Of a stretch of 7,849 bases of DNA, positions 1-5,300 are shown piece by piece; the stretch's first letter is position 1, and each line of letters starts with the position of its first letter. The notes beneath the pieces are model-generated. The model made no database searches, had not been told where the DNA came from, and saw nothing but the letters and a program-made list of their open reading frames with translations. Both the position numbers and the translations under genes were made by a program. The DNA is from Campylobacter concisus (GTDB lineage Bacteria; Campylobacterota; Campylobacteria; Campylobacterales; Campylobacteraceae). The DNA is taken from the NCBI GenBank assembly GCA_018375265.1, contig JAHADO010000055.1, forward strand, positions 1 to 7,849, written 5' to 3'.

Positions 1-1122
1 CGCTTTTAGGATGAGCCCTGAGTGAAAATCGACGTTTGGATATAAATTTCTACTTACAAAGTAGTCGTCATTTAGCGCGATCTCTTCGATGCGGTTGGCG
101 ATCTTTATAAGCTCAGAGCTAATGCCGATCTCATCCATCAGCTGATCTCTCATCTTTTTAAGCACCTTTGCGCGCGGGTCAAAGTTTTTATAGACCCTGT
201 GACCAAAGCCCATTAGCCTAAATGGATCGTTCTTATCCTTTGCTCTAGCGATGTATTTATCGACGTTTGCGACCGAGCCGATCTCTTCAAGCTGGCGGAT
301 GACACCCTCGTTTGCTCCGCCATGAGCCCAGCCCCAAAGTGCGCCGATACCTGCACTTATACATGCGTATGGGTGCGCGTGCGTAGAGCCAACGGTTCTA
401 ACGGTTGTAGTTGAGGCGTTTTGCTCGTGGTCAGCGTGGAGCATAAAGACCGTGTCAAGCGCCTTAATCTCGATAGGCTTAAGATCGACATGCTCGTATG
501 GATAGCCCCTCATCATGTAGAGGAAATTTTCAGTAAAGCCACGATCTAAATTTGGATAGATGATAGGAAGACCGCGTGAGTAGCGGTAGCTAAAGGCCGC
601 TATCGTTGGGATTTTAGCGATGATACGCATAGCCATCTCGTGATACTCTTCAGGCTTGTCCATATTTAGGTGGTCTGAGTAAAAGGCACTTAGCGCTGAG
701 ACTGCCGCTTGCAAGATCGCCATAGGGTGCGCCTTGTCTGGAAATGCATCAAATAGCTTCATCATGCCCTCATGTATGAAGCTCCTTTTTTTGAGCTCAT
801 CTTTAAAGCCCCTGTATTGCTCGTTAGTTGGTAGCTCTTTGTTTAAAAGCAGGTAGGCAACGTCTAAAAATGTCTTATTTTCAGCCAGATAGGCGATGTC
901 GTAGCCCCTATACATGAGCTCGCCCTTTAGGCCGTCGATGTAGGTTATGGCTGAGCGGCACATCGCAGTTGAGGTGTAGCCCCGATCAAAGGTAAACATC
1001 CCAGTGTCGCTAAAGAAGGTCGATATGTCGATGACGTCTGGCCCCATCGTGCCTTTTAGGATAGGAAATTCATAGCTTTTTCCAGTTCGGTTGTCGATTA
1101 GTGTGGCTGTATTTGATGACAT
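1..1122 (-). CDS. gltA: Citrate synthase (type II, GltA-like), 3' end beyond window
   Basis: Condenses acetyl-CoA and oxaloacetate to citrate in the cytosol, the entry step of the TCA cycle. I translated 374 residues from the ATG at 1122-1120 with no stop before the window edge. The catalytic residues of the family are all visible: His267 in WGWAHGGANEG, His308 in LMGFGHRVYKN and Asp365 in PNVDFHSG. Each is offset by +3 from E. coli His264, His305 and Asp362, and the HADHEQN substrate motif is at 229-235. The E. coli enzyme has about 427 residues, so some 50 C-terminal residues are missing. The start is fixed by an AAGGAG ribosome binding site (1128-1133) lying inside the end of the antiporter gene, whose stop is only two bases upstream. 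The two genes are therefore probably co-transcribed. Confidence 0.97.
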   Translation of the reverse strand, partial: MSSNTATLIDNRTGKSYEFPILKGTMGPDVIDISTFFSDTGMFTFDRGYTSTAMCRSAITYIDGLKGELMYRGYDIAYLAENKTFLDVAYLLLNKELPTNEQYRGFKDELKKRSFIHEGMMKLFDAFPDKAHPMAILQAAVSALSAFYSDHLNMDKPEEYHEMAMRIIAKIPTIAAFSYRYSRGLPIIYPNLDRGFTENFLYMMRGYPYEHVDLKPIEIKALDTVFMLHADHEQNASTTTVRTVGSTHAHPYACISAGIGALWGWAHGGANEGVIRQLEEIGSVANVDKYIARAKDKNDPFRLMGFGHRVYKNFDPRAKVLKKMRDQLMDEIGISSELIKIANRIEEIALNDDYFVSRNLYPNVDFHSGLILKA

Positions 1123-1124
1123 TT

Positions 1125-2288
1125 TTACTCCTTGCTTTTTGATTGCATTAAAATTTTGATGATTATAGCTCCTATTATAGCTTGTGCGAGGCTTGCTAGG
1201 ATGAAAGATGAGTAAGAATAGTCGCTTATCTCGCCTGATTTGTGTGCGATAGTAGCAACTGCGATCAAAAGAGTGAGTGGCATAGACTGCGAAACTGAAA
1301 ATAAAAATATCCCCCTAAAGCCAAGCTTGCCCAAAAAGAGCAAACTAGATACAACTCTCGTGCTAAGCATCGCTAAAAATATAAAAATAGCATCCTTTAT
1401 CACTTCGCTAGATCCTAGACTTGAAAGCTTAAAGGTAGAACCTATGTGTATGAAAAATATCGGCACCAAAAAGCCAAACCCAAAGCTTGAAAGCTTGTGC
1501 GGCAAGTCCTTTTTGTGATCGAAAAATGTCGTGATAAACATACCTGCGATAAACGCACCAAAGGCGACCTCTAAATTTAGATAGAGCATCAAAGCTATCA
1601 TCGTAAAAAATACCGCGATGCAAAGCCTGATGTCCTTCTCGTCCTTGTCGTAGTGCGGCATGAGCACCACTTTAAGCCCCGGATACCACCAAAAAAGCAC
1701 GTCCAAAATTTTAAAACTAAGCACGCTGATAGCTAAAAATAAGATCAAATAGCCAATCGTTAGCCATAAATTTATGCTCGCTCCAAACTGCAAGTAAGCA
1801 GCGGTAAAGGTTAGAAGCGTGATGCTTAAAAGCTCGCCGATAGTTGCTATTAGCATGCTTAAATTTAACCACTCTTGCTGCTTGCCATACTCCTTAAATA
1901 GCGTAAATATCATGCCAACGGCCATTATCGGGATGATGATGATGTAAAGTAGGCTAAGCTCAAGTCCTAGCGTCAAGGCCGTGGCTAGAGCGTAGATGAG
2001 CGCTAGATAGATGAGCCCAAGGCGCAAAATTTTACGGTCGATGTTTATGAGCATCCTAAGGTCGATCTCCATGCCAGCTAGAAACATCAAAAAGAAAAAG
2101 CCAACTTCGCTGATGAGCTTAAACATCTCGTTTTCGCCGACAACTCCGATGTAGCCAGCAACCGCTCCAAGTAGTATCTCAGCAGGCGCGACTGGGATGC
2201 GTAAAATTTTAGAAATATAAGGCGAAGCAAAGACGATAAATGCCAAAACGACAAGGATGCTAAGCTCGCTTGCTTGGTGTAACTGCAA
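1125..2288 (-). CDS. CPA2-type cation:proton antiporter, membrane domain only
   Basis: A 387-residue, very hydrophobic inner-membrane protein with about 11-12 membrane segments and no C-terminal nucleotide-binding (RCK/TrkA-N) domain. Family signatures are IPVAPAEILLGAVAGYIG (31-48), FFFLMFLAGMEIDL (64-77), FGAFIAGMF (243-251) and VPIFFIHIGSTF (275-286). These fit the Na+/H+ exchanger fold of KefB/NapA-like transporters, so the likely role is exchange of K+ or Na+ for H+; the ion cannot be read from sequence. Where relatives carry an Asp (DD or QD) in the ion-binding helix, this protein appears to have Glu152 (IATIGELLSI). The start is TTG (2288-2286), supported by AAGGAT four bases upstream; no ATG is near. 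It lies directly upstream of gltA and probably forms an operon with it. Confidence 0.88.
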   Translation of the reverse strand: MQLHQASELSILVVLAFIVFASPYISKILRIPVAPAEILLGAVAGYIGVVGENEMFKLISEVGFFFLMFLAGMEIDLRMLINIDRKILRLGLIYLALIYALATALTLGLELSLLYIIIIPIMAVGMIFTLFKEYGKQQEWLNLSMLIATIGELLSITLLTFTAAYLQFGASINLWLTIGYLILFLAISVLSFKILDVLFWWYPGLKVVLMPHYDKDEKDIRLCIAVFFTMIALMLYLNLEVAFGAFIAGMFITTFFDHKKDLPHKLSSFGFGFLVPIFFIHIGSTFKLSSLGSSEVIKDAIFIFLAMLSTRVVSSLLFLGKLGFRGIFLFSVSQSMPLTLLIAVATIAHKSGEISDYSYSSFILASLAQAIIGAIIIKILMQSKSKE

Positions 2289-2314
2289 AAAGATCCTTAA
2301 AATAAAAATGCCTG

Positions 2315-2322
2315 ATTGTATA
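2315..2322 (-). promoter_or_regulatory. Candidate -10 element for the antiporter-gltA operon
   Basis: The minus strand reads TATACAAT about 27 bases upstream of the TTG start, which would give a leader of roughly 20 bases. Upstream sequence is T/A-rich, as in Campylobacter sigma-70 promoters, which often lack a clear -35 box. Prediction by eye only. Confidence 0.45.
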
Positions 2323-2324
2323 AA
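2319..2324 (+). promoter_or_regulatory. Possible -10 element for the exported-protein gene
   Basis: TATAAA on the plus strand, about 80 bases before the ATG at 2405, overlapping the divergent minus-strand -10 candidate. No better -10 is obvious between it and the ribosome binding site. Weak evidence; the leader would be about 70 bases. Confidence 0.22.
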
Positions 2325-2404
2325 AAGCTTTGTTATTTTTTGATTAAGCTAAGCGAAATTTGGGCAAAATGGCGGCAATTTTTAGAAATTTGGAGTGAAA
2401 TTTT

Positions 2405-2887
2405 ATGCGTAAATGTAGCCTTTTTGTTTTGCTGTTTTTTGGTCTCTTTTCTTTGGCAGGCGAGCTAAGCTTGGTTGAGAGTTTTAGGTTTGATGGGAGC
2501 ACATTTTATAAGAAGCAAGTGGTTAAAAACGAGAGCTTTTACTTTTTAAAAAACGAAAACATGGACGAGCACTTTGCCTCGTTTAAGGTAAAGTTTAACA
2601 AAGATGTCAAGACAAAAAGCGAGCTAGAAGAGCTAAAAAAGCCTCTTAAGCAAGATAAAAACGTGCTTTTTAGCGAAGAAAATGATCAAATTTTAGCTCT
2701 TATAAAAGATGAAACTAAGAGCAAAAATATAGAAATAATCCACTTTTTGCTTAAAAAAGATGGAGTTTTGATGCTTTCGTATGAGAGAATTTACGACCCA
2801 CAAACATCAGCAGATGCGCTCAAACCAGTGCTTTTAAGCGAAGCTAGAAATTTTATGCTGCAGATGCCAAAGATAGAAGCTAGGTAG
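2405..2887 (+). CDS. Small exported (periplasmic) protein of unknown function
   Basis: I do not recognise a family. The 160-residue protein starts with a basic MRK, a hydrophobic stretch (about 5-17) and a small-residue site, SLAG, suggesting signal-peptidase I cleavage after Ala18 or Gly19. Cys4 lies too early to be a lipoprotein cysteine. The mature part (about 141 residues) is lysine- and glutamate-rich, with no further membrane segment and no cysteine, so a soluble periplasmic protein is likely. The ATG is preceded by GGAG (2392-2395), nine bases upstream. It is the only plus-strand gene here, divergent from the antiporter operon and convergent with crcB. Its stop codon abuts a remnant of the intergenic repeat element. 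Confidence 0.78.
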   Translation: MRKCSLFVLLFFGLFSLAGELSLVESFRFDGSTFYKKQVVKNESFYFLKNENMDEHFASFKVKFNKDVKTKSELEELKKPLKQDKNVLFSEENDQILALIKDETKSKNIEIIHFLLKKDGVLMLSYERIYDPQTSADALKPVLLSEARNFMLQMPKIEAR

Positions 2888-2930
2888 AGAGGTGCATATG
2901 GCGACGCTTCGCACTGCATGGGGTTTTGTT
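2888..2930 (+). repeat. Degenerate remnant of the element's second hairpin
   Basis: The stretch containing AGAGGTGCATATGGCGA and GCACTGCATG matches the type 2 second-hairpin region at 4834-4866 (AGAGGTGCATGCGATGG and GCACTGCATG), with substitutions and a few lost bases between the two anchors. The G/C-rich first hairpin is absent. It begins directly after the stop codon of the exported-protein gene. Confidence 0.55.
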
Positions 2931-2957
2931 AAATTTGCTTTGAAATACAAATTTATC

Positions 2958-3011
2958 AAAAGGGAGACAAGGGGACTCGAGTTACGAGGCCGTCCCCTTA
3001 TCCCCCTTTTT
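2958..3011. terminator. Hairpin with T-tracts on both strands, candidate bidirectional terminator
   Basis: The hairpin 1 stem ends in CCCTTTTT on the plus strand and CCCTTTTG on the minus strand, so each transcript would see a G/C-rich stem followed by U residues. It lies between the convergent exported-protein gene and crcB, where a shared terminator would be expected. The stem is interrupted by AGAC/ATCC. Confidence 0.45.
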
Positions 3012-3027
3012 AAATCCCCTAAACCCC
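2994..3027 (-). other. Putative G-quadruplex motif, copy A1
   Basis: The plus strand has four C-runs (2994-2997, 3002-3006, 3016-3019, 3024-3027). The minus strand therefore reads GGGG, TTTA, GGGG, a 9-base loop, GGGGG, ATAA, GGGG. It would occur as RNA in any bioB-crcB transcript that reads this far. Confidence 0.5.
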
Positions 3028-3109
3028 TCGCACGTTAGAAGTGCATGCGATAGCACTATCGTGCCGCATGTGTTAAAAACTCTGGCAAATTTTATTTATT
3101 AAGTCAGAC

Positions 3110-3240
3110 AAGCTTAGGATAAATTTTAAAATTTTATGAGCGAGCATATCACGGCTCTAAATTTAGTGGCGAGTGGCTACGAGACCTAAATTTAGTAGTC
3201 TGCTAAGGCGAGTGAGTAAAGTTTTAAAATTTGCAGAATA
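3110..3240 (+). repeat. AT-rich repeated spacer of array A
   Basis: Homologous to 4887-5015. Shared blocks in order are GTCAGACA, AAATTTTAAAATTT (3121-3134), ATGAGCGAG, CGGCTCTAAA, AATTTAGTAGTC / AATTTTAGTAGTC, and TTTTAAAATTT near the right end (3222-3232). Inner arms are two copies of the palindrome CTAAATTTAG (3157-3166, 3186-3195). The nested inverted repeats could fold or extrude as a cruciform. No reading frame is evident. Confidence 0.7.
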
Positions 3241-3298
3241 GTTTTTTAAAAATTTAAAGTTTTGTTTCTTTGTTAAGGGGGAAGAGGCTTGAATTACG

Positions 3299-3332
3299 TT
3301 CTGCTTGCAGTTGCGAGCTTGCGAAGCAAAAG
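3299..3332 (+). repeat. Nested module inside the hairpin 1 loop of copy A2
   Basis: The stretch beginning TCTGCTTGCAGTT and ending GAAGCAAAAG replaces the usual loop sequence after GAATTACG. A related module is at 5131-5167 but at a different place in the element (after hairpin 1). Its ends are partly complementary (GCTTGC with GCGAAGC). Confidence 0.6.
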
Positions 3333-3362
3333 CCCCCCCCCTCTTAACGATCCCCTAACCCC
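3333..3362 (-). other. Putative G-quadruplex motif and C9 tract, copy A2
   Basis: Nine consecutive C (3333-3341), then CCCC at 3352-3355 and 3359-3362. On the minus strand this gives GGGG, TTA, GGGG, a 10-base loop and G9, which can supply two further runs. The homopolymer is also long enough to be prone to slippage; the equivalent run in copy B1 is five C. Confidence 0.45.
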
Positions 3363-3463
3363 GACGACGTTAGATGTGGCATGCTTAGTGCTACGCACTG
3401 CATGCAGTTAAAAAATCTAACAAAATTTAAATTTATAAACAGCTCTGTTGAATTTGCAAGCTC

Positions 3464-3817
3464 TCACAAATTTTTACCAAGTAAAATGCCAAGATAGCTT
3501 GCAAGTAGGCAAAGGCTAAGGTTTAAAAATATATTTAAAAAGCCTTTTACGAGTTCGCCTTCTAGTAAAAATTTAACGCTATCAAGGCTAAAGCTTGAAA
3601 ACGTGGTAAAGCCGCCAAGTATGCCAACGACTAAGAAAACTCTCACGCTTTGGCTTAAATTTAAGCAAAATAAAACGCCGATAATGAAGCTGCCAAGCAC
3701 ATTTACACCAAGCGTGGCTAGGGGAAAGTGGCTAAATTTTAGCAGCTCACCAGCTAAAAACCTGCATCCAGCTCCGATAAAGCCCCCAAGCCCCGCACAA
3801 AGTAAATTTACTAGCAT
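3464..3817 (-). CDS. crcB: Fluoride channel CrcB/Fluc
   Basis: A 117-residue inner-membrane protein with four predicted membrane segments, the usual length for a dual-topology Fluc channel, which works as a dimer to let toxic fluoride leave the cell. Family motifs are GGFIGAGCR (11-19), TLGVNVLGSFIIG (35-47) with the pore Asn39, and GGFTTFSSFS (69-77), the region that binds the central Na+. The ATG (3817-3815) overlaps the bioB stop by one base (TAATG), so translation is probably coupled and no separate promoter is needed. No fluoride riboswitch is seen ahead of this gene or of bioB. A single gene is present, which fits a homodimer rather than a paired CrcB1/CrcB2 system. Confidence 0.93.
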   Translation of the reverse strand: MLVNLLCAGLGGFIGAGCRFLAGELLKFSHFPLATLGVNVLGSFIIGVLFCLNLSQSVRVFLVVGILGGFTTFSSFSLDSVKFLLEGELVKGFLNIFLNLSLCLLASYLGILLGKNL

Positions 3818-4656
3818 TAGTGGCAGATGCTTGCAAAGCTAAAACCGCGCTTTGTAAGCTCCTCGATGTCCTTGCTCGCCTTCTCGCCCTTTGCGGTGAG
3901 ATAGTCGCCTATCACGATCGCATCTGCGCCATTTTCAAAGATCTCGTACTGCCTCTCGCCCAAAATCTTCTCCCTGCCGCCAGCTATCATGACCCTAGTT
4001 TCTGGCAGTGCGCTTTTGGTTTCGCGCACGATTTTTAGGGCTTCATCTGCGCTAAGAGGTGGCTGATCAAGCCTTAGTGCGTCACTTTTTATGAAAAAAT
4101 TTATAGGCGACGAAAATGGCTCAAGCTCTTTTAGGCTAGCTCTAAAGCTCACCCTGTCGGCCTCGCTCTCGCCAACGCCGTAAATGCCGCCAGTGCAAAG
4201 CATGAGCCCAGCCCTTTTTGCGTCTAAATTTGTCTGATATCTCTCGTCCCAAGAGTGCGTTGTGCAGATTTTAGAGAAATATTCGCGGCTAGTTTCTAGG
4301 TTGTGGTTGTAGCTAAAAACGCCAGCATTTTTGAGCTCACAAAGCTGCTCGTAAGTCGCCATACCGTTACATGCGATGAGCATCAAATTCGGCACTTCTT
4401 TATGCACAGCTCTTGCTAAAGAAGCGATGTAGTAGGTCTTTTTGTCATTTAGCCTGGCGCCACTTGTGACTAAACAAAAGCCAAGAGCGTGGTTTTTATA
4501 TGCCATTTTGGCCTCGTCCACCACCTGCTGCACGCTTTTTTCTTTAAATTTCGTGATATCAGCGCCAGCTTTGGCACTTTGCGTGCAATAAGCGCAGTCC
4601 TCAGCGCAGTTTCCCTGCGTGACAGAGCATATCGCACAAAGCATAATTGTTTTCAT
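3817..4656 (-). CDS. bioB: Biotin synthase (radical SAM)
   Basis: Inserts sulfur into dethiobiotin in the last step of biotin synthesis, in the cytosol. The 279-residue protein has the radical SAM cluster motif CAEDCAYC (Cys17, Cys21, Cys24). The likely ligands of the second [2Fe-2S] cluster are Cys61 (GFCLVTSG), Cys96 (IACNGM), Cys154 (LCTGGIYGVGE) and Arg228 (AGGRE). It lacks about 35-40 N-terminal and some C-terminal residues compared with the 346-residue E. coli enzyme, a short form I recall from Campylobacter. The ATG at 4656 is supported by AAGGAT (4662-4667), five bases upstream, and by a TATAAT box. It is first in a two-gene operon with crcB. No BirA-type operator is recognisable. Confidence 0.95.
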   Translation of the reverse strand: MKTIMLCAICSVTQGNCAEDCAYCTQSAKAGADITKFKEKSVQQVVDEAKMAYKNHALGFCLVTSGARLNDKKTYYIASLARAVHKEVPNLMLIACNGMATYEQLCELKNAGVFSYNHNLETSREYFSKICTTHSWDERYQTNLDAKRAGLMLCTGGIYGVGESEADRVSFRASLKELEPFSSPINFFIKSDALRLDQPPLSADEALKIVRETKSALPETRVMIAGGREKILGERQYEIFENGADAIVIGDYLTAKGEKASKDIEELTKRGFSFASICH

Positions 4657-4678
4657 TTTTTATCCTTTTTTGGGGAGC

Positions 4679-4684
4679 ATTATA
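4679..4684 (-). promoter_or_regulatory. -10 element of the bioB-crcB promoter
   Basis: A perfect TATAAT on the minus strand, 22 bases upstream of the bioB ATG. Transcription would start near 4672, giving a leader of about 16 bases that contains the AAGGAT ribosome binding site. No clear -35 box is seen, which is common in Campylobacter. Confidence 0.7.
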
Positions 4685-4740
4685 GCTTTGGTAGGTTTAA
4701 AATTTAAGTAGAGTGGCTTGAATTTATGAGAAATAGGTAA

Positions 4741-4873
4741 ATTTAAATGTTTGTTTCTTTGTTAAGGGGGAAGAGGCTTGAATTACGAAGTCGCTCCCGT
4801 CCCCCTTAACAATCCCCTAACCCCTACAACGTTAGAGGTGCATGCGATGGTGCTGGCGCACTGCATGCAGTTT
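4741..4873 (+). repeat. Intergenic element, type 2, copy B1
   Basis: The cleanest type 2 copy. Hairpin 1 is a perfect 13-bp stem, TTGTTAAGGGGGA (4759-4771) with TCCCCCTTAACAA (4800-4812), enclosing CTTGAATTACGAAGTCG. The linker TCCCCTAACCCC leads to ACGTTAGA. Hairpin 2 pairs GCATGC (4840-4845) with GCATGC (4863-4868) and GTGC (4850-4853) with GCAC (4858-4861). It sits about 55 bases upstream of the bioB promoter, pointing away from bioB. Confidence 0.87.
4796..4824 (-). other. Putative G-quadruplex motif, copy B1
   Basis: C-runs at 4796-4798, 4801-4805, 4814-4817 and 4821-4824 give, on the minus strand, GGGG, TTA, GGGG, an 8-base loop, GGGGG, AC, GGG. This is the shortest of the candidate quadruplexes and lies upstream of bioB on its coding strand. 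Confidence 0.5.
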
Positions 4874-4886
4874 ATCATCTGGCAAG

Positions 4887-5015
4887 TGTCAGACAAATTT
4901 TAAAATTTCATGAGCGAGTAATTTCGGCTCTAAAATTTGAGCTAAGCGATAAGCGAAGCCAAATTTTAGTAGTCAATTCTTGCGAGTAAATGGAATTTTA
5001 AAATTTACAAAATAG
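4887..5015 (+). repeat. AT-rich repeated spacer of array B
   Basis: Same block order as the array A spacer (3110-3240). Outer arms are AAATTTTAAAATTT (4895-4908) and AATTTTAAAATTT (4994-5006). Inner arms CTAAAATTTG (4930-4939) and CAAATTTTAG (4960-4969) are perfect inverted repeats, extended by GCT/AGC with one bulged base. No reading frame is evident. Confidence 0.7.
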
Positions 5016-5060
5016 CAAATTTCTCTTTTAAAAATACGGACCTTAAATTTAAAAACTCTT

Positions 5061-5220
5061 TTATCCAAAAGGGAGACAAGGGGACTTGAATTACGAAGCC
5101 GCCCCCTTATCCCCCTTTTTAAATCCCCCCGTCTGCTTGCAGTTACAAGACGAAGTCGAAGTAAAAACCCCTCGCACGTTAGAAGTGCATGCGATAAGCA
5201 CTATCGTGCCGCATGCGTTT
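5061..5220 (+). repeat. Intergenic element, type 1, copy B2
   Basis: Type 1 copy. Hairpin 1 (5067-5119) pairs AAAAGGG with CCCTTTT and AAGGGG with CCCCTT, again followed by a T-tract, so it may also terminate transcription coming from the leucine-rich-repeat gene. The loop holds CTTGAATTACGAAGCCG. A 37-bp nested module (5131-5167) interrupts the linker. Hairpin 2 pairs GCATGCG (5187-5193) with CGCATGC (5210-5216). C-runs at 5102-5106, 5111-5115 and 5125-5130 are kept, but the fourth (5168-5171) is moved away by the module. Confidence 0.85.
5131..5167 (+). repeat. Nested module in the linker of copy B2
   Basis: Begins TCTGCTTGCAGTT one base in, like the module at 3299-3332, and ends GAAGTAAAAA directly before the CCCC run. 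The first 13 bases are identical in the two modules; the rest is similar with substitutions and small indels. Copy A1 lacks it at this position. Confidence 0.6.
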
Positions 5221-5227
5221 TATCATC

Positions 5228-5284
5228 ATGCAAGTTTCAAGCAAATTTTAAAATTTACGAGCGAGTAAGATTTTACAATTTACT
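5228..5284 (+). repeat. Partial AT-rich spacer after copy B2
   Basis: Repeats the left end of the spacers: GCAAGTTTCAAGCA, the palindrome AAATTTTAAAATTT (5243-5256) and GAGCGAGTAA. It then ends in a short inverted repeat, GAGTAA (5262-5267) with TTACTC (5279-5284). The inner arms and right end seen in the two full spacers are missing. Confidence 0.6.
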
Positions 5285-5300
5285 CTTAAAAATAAAACTA

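Larger units (their letters stand above)
2951..3075 (+). repeat. Intergenic element, type 1, copy A1
   Basis: Complete type 1 copy. Hairpin 1 (2958-3010) pairs AAAAGGG with CCCTTTT and AAGGGGAC (2969-2976) with GTCCCCTT (2992-2999), separated by a 4-base internal loop. The linker TCCCCTAAACCCC leads to ACGTTAGA. Hairpin 2 pairs GCATGCG (3043-3049) with CGCATGT (3065-3071) and encloses GATAG/CTATC (3049-3053, 3056-3060). The 32 bases 3021-3052 are identical to 5165-5196 in copy B2, and 3053-3070 to 5198-5215. Confidence 0.85.
3249..3410 (+). repeat. Intergenic element, type 2, copy A2
   Basis: Type 2 copy whose loop is enlarged by an extra module. Hairpin 1 pairs GTTAAGGGGG (3272-3281) with CCCTCTTAAC and a further C (3339-3348), with one G-T wobble. 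Hairpin 2 pairs GCATGC (3379-3384) with GCATGC (3400-3405) and AGTGC (3387-3391) with GCACT (3395-3399). Bases 3261-3298 are identical to 4750-4787 in copy B1. Confidence 0.85.

Noticed and set aside
1240..1518. Plus-strand open frames within the antiporter, crcB, bioB and topA genes
   Set aside because: All are antisense to well-supported genes, with no family resemblance or convincing ribosome binding site.
3438..3449. AACAG/CTGTT hairpin as the crcB terminator
   Set aside because: The loop would be only two bases and the following minus-strand sequence lacks a proper T-tract.
4657..4740. Fluoride riboswitch or BirA operator ahead of bioB-crcB
   Set aside because: The leader after the TATAAT box is only about 16 bases, and I see no riboswitch core or long dyad typical of a biotin operator.
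2951..5220. CRISPR array
   Set aside because: Only four units, of two subtypes, about 125-160 bp each and themselves hairpins; the spacers are repeated rather than unique, and there are no cas genes.
5086..5268. A 60-residue plus-strand protein from TTG
   Set aside because: It lies wholly in copy B2 and its spacer, starts in a hairpin loop, and its frame is not kept in the other copies.
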